Counted from the first letter of the stretch, positions 7,389 to 14,592 are shown. The stretch: 20,581 bases of DNA from Clostridiales bacterium UBA3680 (GCA_002372875.1 DFJD01000067.1:1-20581); one strand, 5' to 3'. Made by a program: numbers and translations. The notes: generated from the letters alone by a model not told the origin.

Positions 7389-7427
7389 CTATCCGTATTT
7401 ATGACGCATACCTTCGTGCCTATGCAT
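7389..7427 (-). CDS. Candidate 12-residue upstream ORF in the leader
   Basis: An AAGGGGG Shine-Dalgarno site (its AGGGGG at 7435-7440) stands 7 nt before ATG 7427. The frame encodes MHRHEGMRHKYG and stops with TAG. Three of twelve residues are His and three are Arg/Lys. Spacing and SD strength are as good as those of the real genes here, but such a short frame can arise by chance. If translated, it could act as a leader peptide controlling the downstream RNA structure. Confidence 0.3.
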   Translation of the reverse strand: MHRHEGMRHKYG

Positions 7428-7518
7428 AATGATTCCCCCTTTTTTTTATTTTTCGGAGTGACGCCCTAAGGCTATATAAAGCACGGACACCGCCGTGTAA
7501 TTAACATTTAACAGATTG

Positions 7519-7547
7519 ATTTTAAATGTTTTTTTATAAAAAGTCAA
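7519..7547 (-). promoter_or_regulatory. Promoter P2 of the cohesin gene leader
   Basis: The minus strand carries TTGACT (7542-7547), a 17-nt AT-rich spacer and TAAAAT (7519-7524). The same two hexamers and the same spacing recur 63 nt upstream. Confidence 0.75.
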
Positions 7548-7581
7548 TAGTATTATTTAAAATAACTTGATGTTATGAGAC

Positions 7582-7610
7582 ATTTTAGCATTTTTATTTG
7601 ATTAAGTCAA
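7582..7610 (-). promoter_or_regulatory. Promoter P1 of the cohesin gene leader
   Basis: TTGACT (7605-7610), a 17-nt spacer and TAAAAT (7582-7587), preceded by TGC as an extended -10. Two matching promoters in tandem behind a terminator suggest strong transcription towards the cohesin gene. Confidence 0.78.
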
Positions 7611-7682
7611 TATTTAGGTTTCTTTGCAATATAATTGTAAACTTATAACGTTGTGTTTTCTCGTTGTACCGATCTTTTTACT

Positions 7683-7726
7683 AAAAAAGGCTCTTCACCT
7701 TCTTTCCTTAGGTAAAAAGCCTTTTT
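7683..7726 (-). terminator. Intrinsic terminator of the NlpC/P60 gene
   Basis: On the minus strand AAAAAGGCT pairs with AGCCTTTTT, with an inner ACCT/AGGT stem, and six T follow. The arms are A/T-flanked on both sides, so it could work in both directions. It insulates the cohesin gene promoters from the hydrolase gene. Confidence 0.9.
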
Positions 7727-7729
7727 ATA

Positions 7730-8542
7730 TCAGTTCAATATTCTTCTTGCGCCGTAGTAGTGAGCCGCCTGATACTCTCTGTCGAGGGAAGTTATGGAAA
7801 CTCCGTCGTCGGCAGCCTCTATAAAGGAATTATCTCCCACATATATACCCACGTGAGAAGGTCCTGCCGCATAAGTTTGGAAAAACACAAGGTCACCGGG
7901 CATAAGGTCTTCTTTATTTACGGGTGTGCCTTGATTATACATATCAAATGTTGTTCTGTAAAGGTCAACACCGAAGTTTTTATAAACGCTCATTACAAAG
8001 CCCGAACAGTCAACTCCGCTTGTAAGGCTTGTTCCGCCCCAAACGTAGGGTGTGCCGAGAAATTGCTTTGCATAGTCGATAACAGCCTGTGCCTTTGTAT
8101 CTCTGACAACATTTTTAAGGTCATCGTTTGAGGGCTTTTTGCCGTTGTGGAAGGTCACATAAGACCCTCTTATATATCCGACTCCGCCCGCATCGTCGAT
8201 AACATTTACCCAGCCGTGCTCTGCACCCAAAACAGTGAGTGAATAGCCGTTAACGAGCTTTTTGATAGTTCTTGAGGATTCATCGGAATCGGCCTTGACC
8301 TCGGCCATGCCCTTAGGTCCGGATACGGTCACATATACATCAAAGTCGGAATTTTTAACAGGCTCCGCATCACAAAGAGCCGCGGTATAAAGAGCGGAGG
8401 GAACTTCGTTTTCGTTGAAGAGTTCCTCTTTGTAGGTGGTGCCGTCAAAAGTTTCGGGGGAAGCAAATACGCTAAGGCTTGTCATAATACTGCAAACGAA
8501 AGCACCTAACGCGACAACGGTTACTTTATTGAATAACTTCAT
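7730..8542 (-). CDS. Secreted SH3-like / NlpC-P60 peptidoglycan hydrolase
   Basis: A 270-residue exported protein: signal peptide 1-27, bacterial SH3-like region about 66-131 (GYSLTVLG..GWVNV..GGVGYI) and NlpC/P60 catalytic domain 147-270. Catalytic Cys179 lies in GVDCSGF and His230 in PSHVGIYVG. The third polar position, usually His in FIHA, is Glu242 (SFIEAAD). Family members are gamma-D-glutamyl-diamino acid endopeptidases that cut peptidoglycan stem peptides outside the cell. AAGGAG precedes the ATG. The gene is a single unit with its own promoter and terminator. Two WalR-box-like sites flank the promoter, in keeping with a wall hydrolase under WalRK control. The enzyme class is clear; exact bond specificity is not. 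Confidence 0.93.
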   Translation of the reverse strand: MKLFNKVTVVALGAFVCSIMTSLSVFASPETFDGTTYKEELFNENEVPSALYTAALCDAEPVKNSDFDVYVTVSGPKGMAEVKADSDESSRTIKKLVNGYSLTVLGAEHGWVNVIDDAGGVGYIRGSYVTFHNGKKPSNDDLKNVVRDTKAQAVIDYAKQFLGTPYVWGGTSLTSGVDCSGFVMSVYKNFGVDLYRTTFDMYNQGTPVNKEDLMPGDLVFFQTYAAGPSHVGIYVGDNSFIEAADDGVSITSLDREYQAAHYYGARRILN

Positions 8543-8587
8543 GAAAAAACTCCTTACTTGTTTCGCCCTTTTCTTTGGACGATTTAT

Positions 8588-8604
8588 GTTACATTTTCAT
8601 TACA
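8588..8604 (-). promoter_or_regulatory. WalR-box-like site downstream of the NlpC/P60 promoter
   Basis: The minus strand reads TGTAAT-GAAAA-TGTAAC, an exact match to the WalR (YycF) consensus TGTWAH-N5-TGTWAH. It lies just downstream of the -10, around the expected transcription start, a position that would favour repression if it is bound. Confidence 0.5.
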
Positions 8605-8610
8605 AAAAGT

Positions 8611-8639
8611 ATTCTACTACAAGTTGTTACAAATGTCAA
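8611..8639 (-). promoter_or_regulatory. Promoter of the NlpC/P60 gene
   Basis: TTGACA (8634-8639), a 17-nt spacer and TAGAAT (8611-8616): a perfect -35 and a one-mismatch -10, about 70 nt before the start codon. Confidence 0.85.
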
Positions 8640-8667
8640 GGATATTTTTAAGAAATTGTTTCTTCCC

Positions 8668-8684
8668 GTAACACTTTCTTAACA
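8668..8684 (-). promoter_or_regulatory. WalR-box-like site upstream of the NlpC/P60 promoter
   Basis: The minus strand reads TGTTAA-GAAAG-TGTTAC, a second exact match to TGTWAH-N5-TGTWAH. It sits 28 nt upstream of the -35, at about -64 to -80 from the expected start, where activating WalR sites are commonly found. Confidence 0.55.
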
Positions 8685-8776
8685 TTTTGCAATTTTTTCG
8701 TAGTTTTTATTGGATATATTGCGAAAAACAAAGAGTATTTTTTATTGCAATATTACCTATAGGGTCATAACACAAC

Positions 8777-8813
8777 AAAAAAATCGACACGGCAGATTTT
8801 CTACCATGTCGAT
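8777..8813 (-). terminator. Intrinsic terminator of the amidase gene
   Basis: The minus strand has ATCGACATGG pairing with CCGTGTCGAT (one G-U pair) around an 11-nt loop, then seven T. It starts about 12 nt after the amidase stop codon. Confidence 0.92.
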
Positions 8814-8824
8814 CATTATATATT

Positions 8825-10414
8825 TTATCTTACCGGGGGATGTTCGTTAAACAACTCGACCACAGAATCGTATATAGCCTTGGCTACTCCGTCTTTACCC
8901 TCTTCAGATGCCATAATACGTGCATCATCGGCATTTGTTATAAAGCCTATTTCAATAAGGGTTGCAGGTATGTCGCTTTGTCTTAAAACGATCCAGTTCT
9001 CACTCTTAACTTGACGGTCGACTGTACCGAGATTGTTAAGAAGTTTATTTAATATTCTTTCTGCAAGCATGTAGCTTGTAAGTCCGTTACCCTGATCGTT
9101 GGGATAAAGTGAATAGGTCTCCGTACCGGATGCTGCGGAGTTCGTAGCGGCATTTATATGTACGGATATGAATGCATCGCCTACTTCATTTGCAAGGTCG
9201 GTTCTGTCATCAAAGGAAGGATAACTGTCATCCGTTCTTGATACATAGCACTTTATGGTATCGTCCTTGTCAAACAATGCTCTTGCTTTGTTTGTCATTG
9301 CAACGGTCAATTCCTTTTCGATAAGTCCCATTCCGCTTGCACCGGGGTCTTCTCCGCCATGACCTGCGTCAAGAACTATTATCTTGGAATATTTTTCCTT
9401 GGGAAGAACGGGTTTACAGTATACATAACCGTTCTCCTTTGTAACAACCATTGCCATTATCTGCTTTTCATCCATTGTTATTGTTGTCTTATCCGCCTCA
9501 ACGGTAACAACAAAGCTGTTTACATATTCAGAATCCACAGAATATGTTGCGGAGGTGAAAAGCTGAGAATAATCTCCCTGAAGAATAAGGGAATATTTAA
9601 GGTTATTATAATTGTCGCTGTGTGTTATATAGTTTACATCGATCCTGTTGTTCGGGTCTGCAAAGAAGAATGCACCAACCTGTGAGTTGTAGCCGACAGT
9701 GCCGTCGGGAATAACATTTATCGTTTCTTCCTTTACAACGGTCGTAGTTTCGGTCTTATCTTCTTTTATAACGGTAGTCTGTTCAACAACGGATTCTTTT
9801 GTCTGTGCCTCATTGGCAACTGTTGCCGCTTCGGTAGGCTTTTCGTTATCTTCGGATATCGTTTCCTCCACTATAACATCTTCTTGAGTTTGTGCCTGTG
9901 TTACCTCGCCGTGAGGATTATATACGGCAGGATCGTATATAAAGGCTTCTCTTGTGGTGTTATCCCACTCTATGTTATAATTCAGCGATTCGGATGCAAA
10001 GCGGAGAGGTATCATTGTTTTATTGTTTATTATCTTTGCGGGGGTAGCCATTTCTTTGGCATTGCCGTTAAGATAGCCCACTTCCGTATTGATAGGGATA
10101 ATAACAAGGTCCTCACCCTTTGTAATATATACCTGTTCCACATCAGCCTTCCATTCAACCGTTGCACCGGCTGCCTCAAAAACTTCCCTTGCGGGAACAA
10201 GGGTAGAATTGTTTAAGATAATGGGAGGCATTGTCAAGTCGGTAAGTCTGTTACCGTTAACATTTACAAACACCTCTTCGGCATTGTAATAATGGTCCTT
10301 ATAGTCGTATTTTAAATTCATGGTAATATATCGGTTCGCAGCAAATGCGCCTATGGTATTACTTAAGAGCATAATACCGCACAGTCCCGCTCCGATAAGC
10401 TTTTTAAATGCCAC
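8825..10414 (-). CDS. Secreted N-acetylmuramoyl-L-alanine amidase (amidase_3) with N-terminal PF07833 stalk domain
   Basis: A 529-residue exported protein. A signal peptide (1-26) is followed by a copper-amine-oxidase-N/stalk domain (about 45-162, with LVPAREVFEAAGATVEW and MIPLRFASESLNYNIEW), a Thr/Glu/Val linker (170-235), an unassigned beta region (about 238-335) and an amidase_3 domain (345-525). Zn ligands His352 (DAGHGG), Glu366 (LIEKEL) and His419 (SVHINA), and catalytic Glu488 (IEIGF), are all present. The enzyme should cut the bond between muramic acid and the L-Ala of the stem peptide. It shares the stalk domain with the cohesin protein in this window, so both may sit in the same wall layer. 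It has its own promoter and terminator. Catalytic assignment is firm; the role of the stalk is inferred. Confidence 0.95.
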   Translation of the reverse strand: MAFKKLIGAGLCGIMLLSNTIGAFAANRYITMNLKYDYKDHYYNAEEVFVNVNGNRLTDLTMPPIILNNSTLVPAREVFEAAGATVEWKADVEQVYITKGEDLVIIPINTEVGYLNGNAKEMATPAKIINNKTMIPLRFASESLNYNIEWDNTTREAFIYDPAVYNPHGEVTQAQTQEDVIVEETISEDNEKPTEAATVANEAQTKESVVEQTTVIKEDKTETTTVVKEETINVIPDGTVGYNSQVGAFFFADPNNRIDVNYITHSDNYNNLKYSLILQGDYSQLFTSATYSVDSEYVNSFVVTVEADKTTITMDEKQIMAMVVTKENGYVYCKPVLPKEKYSKIIVLDAGHGGEDPGASGMGLIEKELTVAMTNKARALFDKDDTIKCYVSRTDDSYPSFDDRTDLANEVGDAFISVHINAATNSAASGTETYSLYPNDQGNGLTSYMLAERILNKLLNNLGTVDRQVKSENWIVLRQSDIPATLIEIGFITNADDARIMASEEGKDGVAKAIYDSVVELFNEHPPVR

Positions 10415-10491
10415 TTTTTAACACGTCCTTTCAGTAAAGCTAAATTGATTTGTGTATGTAATCACTCATCAATTCTACAAAAGCCGATTGT

Positions 10492-10520
10492 AGTATAACA
10501 CAACAAAAAAAATATTTCAC
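10492..10520 (-). promoter_or_regulatory. Candidate amidase promoter
   Basis: GTGAAA (10515-10520), a 17-nt spacer and TATACT (10492-10497) with a TGn extension. The -35 matches at only four of six positions. It lies about 75 nt before the amidase start. No clear terminator was seen after rluD, so some readthrough from the upstream operon is possible. Confidence 0.55.
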
Positions 10521-10535
10521 TACTTTAATCGAATT

Positions 10536-10552
10536 GTAATATTTTCGTAACA
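10536..10552 (-). promoter_or_regulatory. WalR-box-like site (one mismatch) upstream of the amidase promoter
   Basis: The minus strand reads TGTTAC-GAAAA-TATTAC, one base off the WalR consensus. The opposite strand, shifted by one base, also reads as a one-mismatch box. It lies 15 nt upstream of the -35. Confidence 0.35.
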
Positions 10553-10557
10553 ACTTT

Positions 10558-11475
10558 TCATATTCTTTTCCGCAGAAGATCGAGAACTTTTTCAAAATAT
10601 TCGGGCAAGGGAGATGAAAACTCCATATATTCTCCCGTTCGAGGATGAATAAACCCAAGTATCCCCGCATGAAGCACCTGCCCTTGCAAATCAAAGGGGG
10701 GCTTTGCACTCGAATAAACGGTGTCTCCAAGAAGTGGATGCCCTATATGCGACATGTGCACCCTTATTTGATGAGTTCTTCCTGTTTCAAGCTGAAGCTT
10801 TATAAAGGTGAATTTTCCGAGACTTTCAAGTACGGTATAATGCGTGACCGCCCTTCTTCCTCCCACGGGAACAACAGCCATTTTTTTTCTGTCGTTTTTC
10901 GCCCTTTCTATGTTGGCATTCACGGTGCCCTCTTGTTCATTGAAGCCGTTATAAACCACGGCGTAATATATTCTTTTCATGGAATGAGCGGAAAGCTGCT
11001 CACTCAATGCTCTGTGCGCATTGTCATTTTTGGCAATAACGAGCACTCCCGAGGTATCTTTGTCTATTCGGTGGACTATGCCCGGACGAAGCTCTCCGTT
11101 AATGCCCGAAAGAGAATCTTTACATCTGTACAAAAGCGCATTCACAAGGGTATCGTCGTAATGTCCCGGAGCAGGATGAACTACCATTCCCTGTTCTTTG
11201 TTCACCACTATTACATCTTCATCTTCATAAAGCACTTCGATGGGAATATTTTTCGGCTCAACGGTTATTTCTTTTGCCTCGGGAATTTCCACCCTTATAA
11301 CATCCCCCGTCTTTATTTTAAGGCTTTTGTTGAAAGACTTGTCATTGACGGTAATAAGTGACGCTTTTATAAGCTTTTGAAGAGCGGACCGAGACAGTTC
11401 GTCCAAAAGCTCGTTAAGGTATATATCTATTCTCTTTCCTTCGTCCTCTGCCTCAACGGTATAAAGCTGTATCAT
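10558..11475 (-). CDS. rluD: 23S rRNA pseudouridine synthase, RluD/RluA family
   Basis: A 305-residue protein. An N-terminal S4 RNA-binding domain (about 14-65) precedes the RluA-type catalytic domain, with HRIDKDTSG at 135-143, where Asp138 is the expected nucleophile, and the later RTHQIRVHMSHIGHPLLGD signature. It converts uridines of 23S rRNA (or another structured RNA) to pseudouridine. The start at 11475 overlaps the lspA stop as ATGA, has AAGGAAG upstream and fits family length; a longer frame to 11535 would run inside lspA. The lspA-rluD pairing is common in Firmicutes. It is the last gene of the division-cluster operon. The exact target position within the RluA family cannot be read from sequence. 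Confidence 0.93.
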   Translation of the reverse strand: MIQLYTVEAEDEGKRIDIYLNELLDELSRSALQKLIKASLITVNDKSFNKSLKIKTGDVIRVEIPEAKEITVEPKNIPIEVLYEDEDVIVVNKEQGMVVHPAPGHYDDTLVNALLYRCKDSLSGINGELRPGIVHRIDKDTSGVLVIAKNDNAHRALSEQLSAHSMKRIYYAVVYNGFNEQEGTVNANIERAKNDRKKMAVVPVGGRRAVTHYTVLESLGKFTFIKLQLETGRTHQIRVHMSHIGHPLLGDTVYSSAKPPFDLQGQVLHAGILGFIHPRTGEYMEFSSPLPEYFEKVLDLLRKRI

Positions 11476-11936
11476 TTTTTCTTCCTTATTTCGGAGGCAA
11501 AGCCCCATAACAAATACAAAAAGGCTCCCACACAAACGCAGATATCGGCAAAATTGAAAACGGGAAAATCGTAGCCGAATATTATAAAATCAAGCATATC
11601 CACAACATATCCCTTTGTAAGCCTGTCTATAAGATTGCCGATCGCACCGGATATAACAAGCAACACTCCGACTTTTGCCAAAAAAGAATTTTCTTCTTTT
11701 TGGAGCTTTAAATAATACCAAACGCACAGCGCAAGCATAGCAACGGTAATTCCGACAAAAAACCACCTTGCACCCTGCAAACTGCCAAAGGCAGCTCCCG
11801 TATTTTCTACGTATGTGAAATTAAAAAAACCGTTTATTATCGGTATTCTGCCCTTTCCCAAAAGATTTGAAACGGCAATTCTTTTTGTTATAAAATCAAC
11901 AGCCACCAAAAGGGCCACAAAAATAAATTGAATCAT
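11472..11936 (-). CDS. lspA: Lipoprotein signal peptidase (signal peptidase II)
   Basis: A 154-residue integral membrane protein with four hydrophobic segments. It carries the LspA signatures FNFTYVENTGAAFG (38-51), GAIGNLIDR (98-105 region) and GYVVDMLDF, and FPVFNFADICV. The expected catalytic aspartates are Asp113 and Asp131. It cleaves signal peptides of prolipoproteins after diacylglyceryl attachment to the lipobox Cys. The gene overlaps aroB upstream and rluD downstream by 4 nt each, so the three are translationally coupled. Confidence 0.96.
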   Translation of the reverse strand: MIQFIFVALLVAVDFITKRIAVSNLLGKGRIPIINGFFNFTYVENTGAAFGSLQGARWFFVGITVAMLALCVWYYLKLQKEENSFLAKVGVLLVISGAIGNLIDRLTKGYVVDMLDFIIFGYDFPVFNFADICVCVGAFLYLLWGFASEIRKKK

Positions 11937-13003
11937 TTTGTAATATAATCCGTTGCTTCTTTAATGGCAGCTATGGGAGCATTTTTTTCAATAGCTGCTT
12001 TACCTATACTTTCAAGTGAGATAACGGTTATTTTTCCCGATGCGGTCTTCTTGTCGTACTGCATCTGTTCGATTATATCTTCCGATGAATTATCACAAAG
12101 GATAGGAAGCTCCATTTTTGTGAGCAATTCTTTCAGAAGATCCAAATCTTCTTTTTGAACATTTCCTTTTTTTAAAGAATAGTAAACTGCGGCAACCATA
12201 CCGATCGCAACACATTCCCCATGTAAGAGCTTAAATTCGTTCAGTGTTTCAACGGAATGACCGAAGGTATGTCCGAAGTTGAGAATGGCTCTTAAACCGT
12301 TTTCCTTTTCATCTTCTCCCACAACAAAAGCCTTTGCATCGCAGGATTCGAAAATTATATGCTCTATGCAGGATTTATCAAGAGCGATTATTTTGTCGAT
12401 ATTTTCTTTAAAATAGTTTACAAGTTCTTTTTTTATAATGTAGCCGTACTTCAAAGCCTCGGCCAAACCAGCCGCAACCTGCCTGTAGGGAAGTGTTTTA
12501 AGTGTGGAAGAGTTTATATATACAAACTCGGGCTGATAGAAGGCACCTATCATATTTTTATTGCCCTTGAAATCAACACCTGTTTTTCCGCCCACGGAAC
12601 TGTCTACCTGAGCTAAAAGTGTTGTGGGTATCTGAACAAACGGAATGCCCCTCATGTATACCGATGCGGCAAAACCTGCCATATCTCCGACAACTCCGCC
12701 TCCAAGGGCAACAATTAGCGACTTTCTGTCAAGTCTTTCATCACAAAGTGTTCCCAAAAGCTCTCTTATAACATCAAGATTTTTACTGTTTTCTCCCGCT
12801 TCAAAAACGAAAGAGCAAACATTGTATTTTTTTGAAAGTATCGTCTTTATATTTTCAAGGTATATTTTTTCTACATTTGTGTCGGTAACAATGCACACCT
12901 TGCTTGCCGAAATATTTTCAAACGCTGCCTCAAGAGCCGAAAAACTATCGTTTATGTATATAGGATAACTTTTGTCGGGGGTCGTAATGTGAAGTGTTCT
13001 CAT
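11933..13003 (-). CDS. aroB: 3-dehydroquinate synthase
   Basis: A 356-residue enzyme of the shikimate pathway, converting DAHP to 3-dehydroquinate with NAD+ and a divalent metal. The NAD-binding GGGVVGDMAGF (101-111), IPTTLLAQVDSSVGGKTG and the metal ligands Glu182, His245 and His261 are all present. Length is normal for the family. No good Shine-Dalgarno site stands close to the ATG; the gene begins 11 nt after the divIVA stop, so translation probably depends on coupling. No other aro gene is in view, so its place inside a division/lipoprotein operon is a matter of genome context rather than pathway. Confidence 0.97.
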   Translation of the reverse strand: MRTLHITTPDKSYPIYINDSFSALEAAFENISASKVCIVTDTNVEKIYLENIKTILSKKYNVCSFVFEAGENSKNLDVIRELLGTLCDERLDRKSLIVALGGGVVGDMAGFAASVYMRGIPFVQIPTTLLAQVDSSVGGKTGVDFKGNKNMIGAFYQPEFVYINSSTLKTLPYRQVAAGLAEALKYGYIIKKELVNYFKENIDKIIALDKSCIEHIIFESCDAKAFVVGEDEKENGLRAILNFGHTFGHSVETLNEFKLLHGECVAIGMVAAVYYSLKKGNVQKEDLDLLKELLTKMELPILCDNSSEDIIEQMQYDKKTASGKITVISLESIGKAAIEKNAPIAAIKEATDYITK

Positions 13004-13014
13004 ATTTTTCTGTG

Positions 13015-13488
13015 TCAGTTGTCCTTTCTGTCTTCTCCCGATGCCTCAAGCTCAAAGCTTTGCAACATTCCGAGCTGTCCTTCAAGGAGCATTTTAAGCT
13101 TTGTTCTTGTTGCCTCGTACTCGGCTTTCAGCTTAAGAATTCTTGTTTCAAGGCGATAAAGCTGTTTGTTTGCATCCTGCAAGATATCCTTTGCCTGCTG
13201 TTCGGCTGCCTTTACGATTTGACTTGCCTCAATTTCGGAATTTTTCTTTGTTTCCTCGGCATTTTTTTCGGATCTGACTATTGAATTTCTTATGGTGTCT
13301 TCAAGGTCTTTGTAATATTTTATAAGCTCATCCTGAGTTCTTGACTTTTCAAGCATTTTTGAATTATCTTTGTATAATCGTTCAAAATCCGCTATTACCT
13401 TGTCAAGGAATTTATCGACCTCATCACAGGAATAGCCAAGCGCAACTTTTTTAAATTCGGCCTTTTCAATATCAGCAGGTGTAAGCAT
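13015..13488 (-). CDS. divIVA: DivIVA-family polar/septal coiled-coil protein
   Basis: A 157-residue cytoplasmic protein. The N-terminal DivIVA domain has the usual TPADIEKAEFKKVALGYSCDEVDKFLD motif (residues 3-29; the family pattern is F-x7-GY-x2-x2-V-x2-FLD), which binds negatively curved membrane. A long coiled coil rich in Glu/Lys/Gln follows (about 30-138). DivIVA marks poles and septa and recruits division or wall-synthesis partners. The gene follows ylmH by 18 nt in the standard Firmicutes order sepF-yggT-ylmH-divIVA. It is short for DivIVA and lies between DivIVA and GpsB in length, but the neighbourhood supports DivIVA. Confidence 0.93.
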   Translation of the reverse strand: MLTPADIEKAEFKKVALGYSCDEVDKFLDKVIADFERLYKDNSKMLEKSRTQDELIKYYKDLEDTIRNSIVRSEKNAEETKKNSEIEASQIVKAAEQQAKDILQDANKQLYRLETRILKLKAEYEATRTKLKMLLEGQLGMLQSFELEASGEDRKDN

Positions 13489-13506
13489 AATAAGCCCCCT
13501 TCCAAA

Positions 13507-14286
13507 TCAGTAGACGGTAATTGCAATTACCGTATTATCTTTTTTTGTTTTCCCTTCAAGAGCATTTATTTTTACTCTTCCGTAGCCTCTCAGCGTGATA
13601 ATATCGCCCGGGGAGAGCGTAACGGAATTGTTTTTGGGTATGCCCCAGTTAACAAATGCCTTTTGTGCATGTATAAGCTCTGCCGCCTTTCCTCTTGATA
13701 TGCCGAAAGCTTTGCTTAGGAACAGATCGAGCCGTAAGGAGGCAACAGTAATTTTTTTTACTTTTTCATTTAACTTATCGGGTATGAAGCCTTCAAGAAG
13801 CTTTACCTTAACACTTGTTCTTGAAGCCCTAGTAAGGCTTGTAAGTATATAATCCGATACATCATCGGTACAGTATATTACAGCCCTTCCCTCTTGTATA
13901 ATAATATCTCCTATTTTTTCTCTTGTAATACCTAGACCTAATACGGAGCCGAGTATTTCCCTGTGGGTAAGAGTGGAGGAGAATTTTGTGCTGTAAGCAA
14001 TTTCAAGAATTTTTATGGGAAAATCTGTTTCATTTGCTTCGGTAAATTCAGGGAAAAAGCCCATCATCACCCTTTCAGCCTCTTTGTAACCTCCGTAAAG
14101 CATTATTTGAGTGTTTGTGCTTTTAAGAAGGTCGGCTGCCTTATGGGCAACAAAAGGATTTATAAACACAGAAAAGGTCGGTGAAAATGTCCTTTCGGCT
14201 GCACCGACCTTATCAAAAAGCTTTGCAAAGATCAATTTTTCATCATCGTCCGAAGCAAAGGAAAGTAAATTATTTTTAGTAATCAT
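13507..14286 (-). CDS. ylmH: YlmH-family S4-domain RNA-binding protein
   Basis: A 259-residue protein with the YlmH N-terminal region, including THREILGSVLGLGITREKIGDI (107-128), and a C-terminal S4 RNA-binding domain (about 184-245, LRLDLFLSKAFGISRGKAAELI). YlmH of Bacillus binds the 50S subunit and takes part in ribosome-associated quality control; its place in the division cluster is conserved in Firmicutes. The ATG overlaps the yggT stop by one base (TGATG). Family assignment is firm. Confidence 0.93.
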   Translation of the reverse strand: MITKNNLLSFASDDDEKLIFAKLFDKVGAAERTFSPTFSVFINPFVAHKAADLLKSTNTQIMLYGGYKEAERVMMGFFPEFTEANETDFPIKILEIAYSTKFSSTLTHREILGSVLGLGITREKIGDIIIQEGRAVIYCTDDVSDYILTSLTRASRTSVKVKLLEGFIPDKLNEKVKKITVASLRLDLFLSKAFGISRGKAAELIHAQKAFVNWGIPKNNSVTLSPGDIITLRGYGRVKINALEGKTKKDNTVIAITVY

Positions 14287-14588
14287 CAGCCTGCTCCCGT
14301 AAAGGATAACAGTATATTAGCAATCAAATTGTATGCCGCCTCAAGCATCAAAAATGCAAACACCGGTGAAAAATCAACAGGCATACCCCCTCCTAAGGGA
14401 GATGCGGCAACCATTTTGCGAACCGGTGCATACAGCGGTTCGGTAAGTCTGTATACCAAGGCATACAGCGGGTTATTTCTGCTCATTAGCGGCATCCATG
14501 AAAACAAGCACCTTATCATCATAGCTCCCGAAATAACATGAACAAAAACACCCAACGCATTAACGATAAGATTTATCGCATCATTCAT
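14286..14588 (-). CDS. yggT: YggT-family small membrane protein
   Basis: A 100-residue protein with two hydrophobic segments (about 5-32 and 73-96) around the conserved YggT core, including RCLFSWMP and YRLTEPLYAPVRKM. I chose ATG 14588, where TTGGAGATG lies upstream and the gap to sepF is 4 nt; an in-frame ATG at 14612 lies inside the sepF gene. In Firmicutes this gene sits between sepF and ylmH (also called ylmG), and in other lineages YlmG/YggT proteins affect membrane or nucleoid organisation. The molecular function is unknown. Confidence 0.9.
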   Translation of the reverse strand: MNDAINLIVNALGVFVHVISGAMMIRCLFSWMPLMSRNNPLYALVYRLTEPLYAPVRKMVAASPLGGGMPVDFSPVFAFLMLEAAYNLIANILLSFTGAG

Positions 14589-14592
14589 GAAA

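Larger units (their letters stand above)
6824..7510 (-). other. Long structured 5' leader or non-coding RNA upstream of the cohesin gene
   Basis: No convincing gene lies between the cohesin start and 7729; open frames here are short, lack family signatures and conflict with the hairpins. A transcript from the promoters at about 7519-7610 would carry roughly 690 nt before the start codon. It contains an 11-bp inverted repeat (7279-7310), a long two-part hairpin (7120-7173), repeated GAAGCTT sequences, a U-rich tract (7001-7012) and a multi-stem region next to the ribosome binding site (6855-6930). I could not match it to a riboswitch class I know: the c-di-GMP-I, c-di-AMP, cobalamin and T-box hallmarks are absent. 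Confidence 0.55.

Noticed and set aside
10645..11361. A 238-codon plus-strand open frame
   Set aside because: It is antisense to rluD, which has clear catalytic motifs; the translation is rich in Cys/His/Tyr/Phe with no family pattern.
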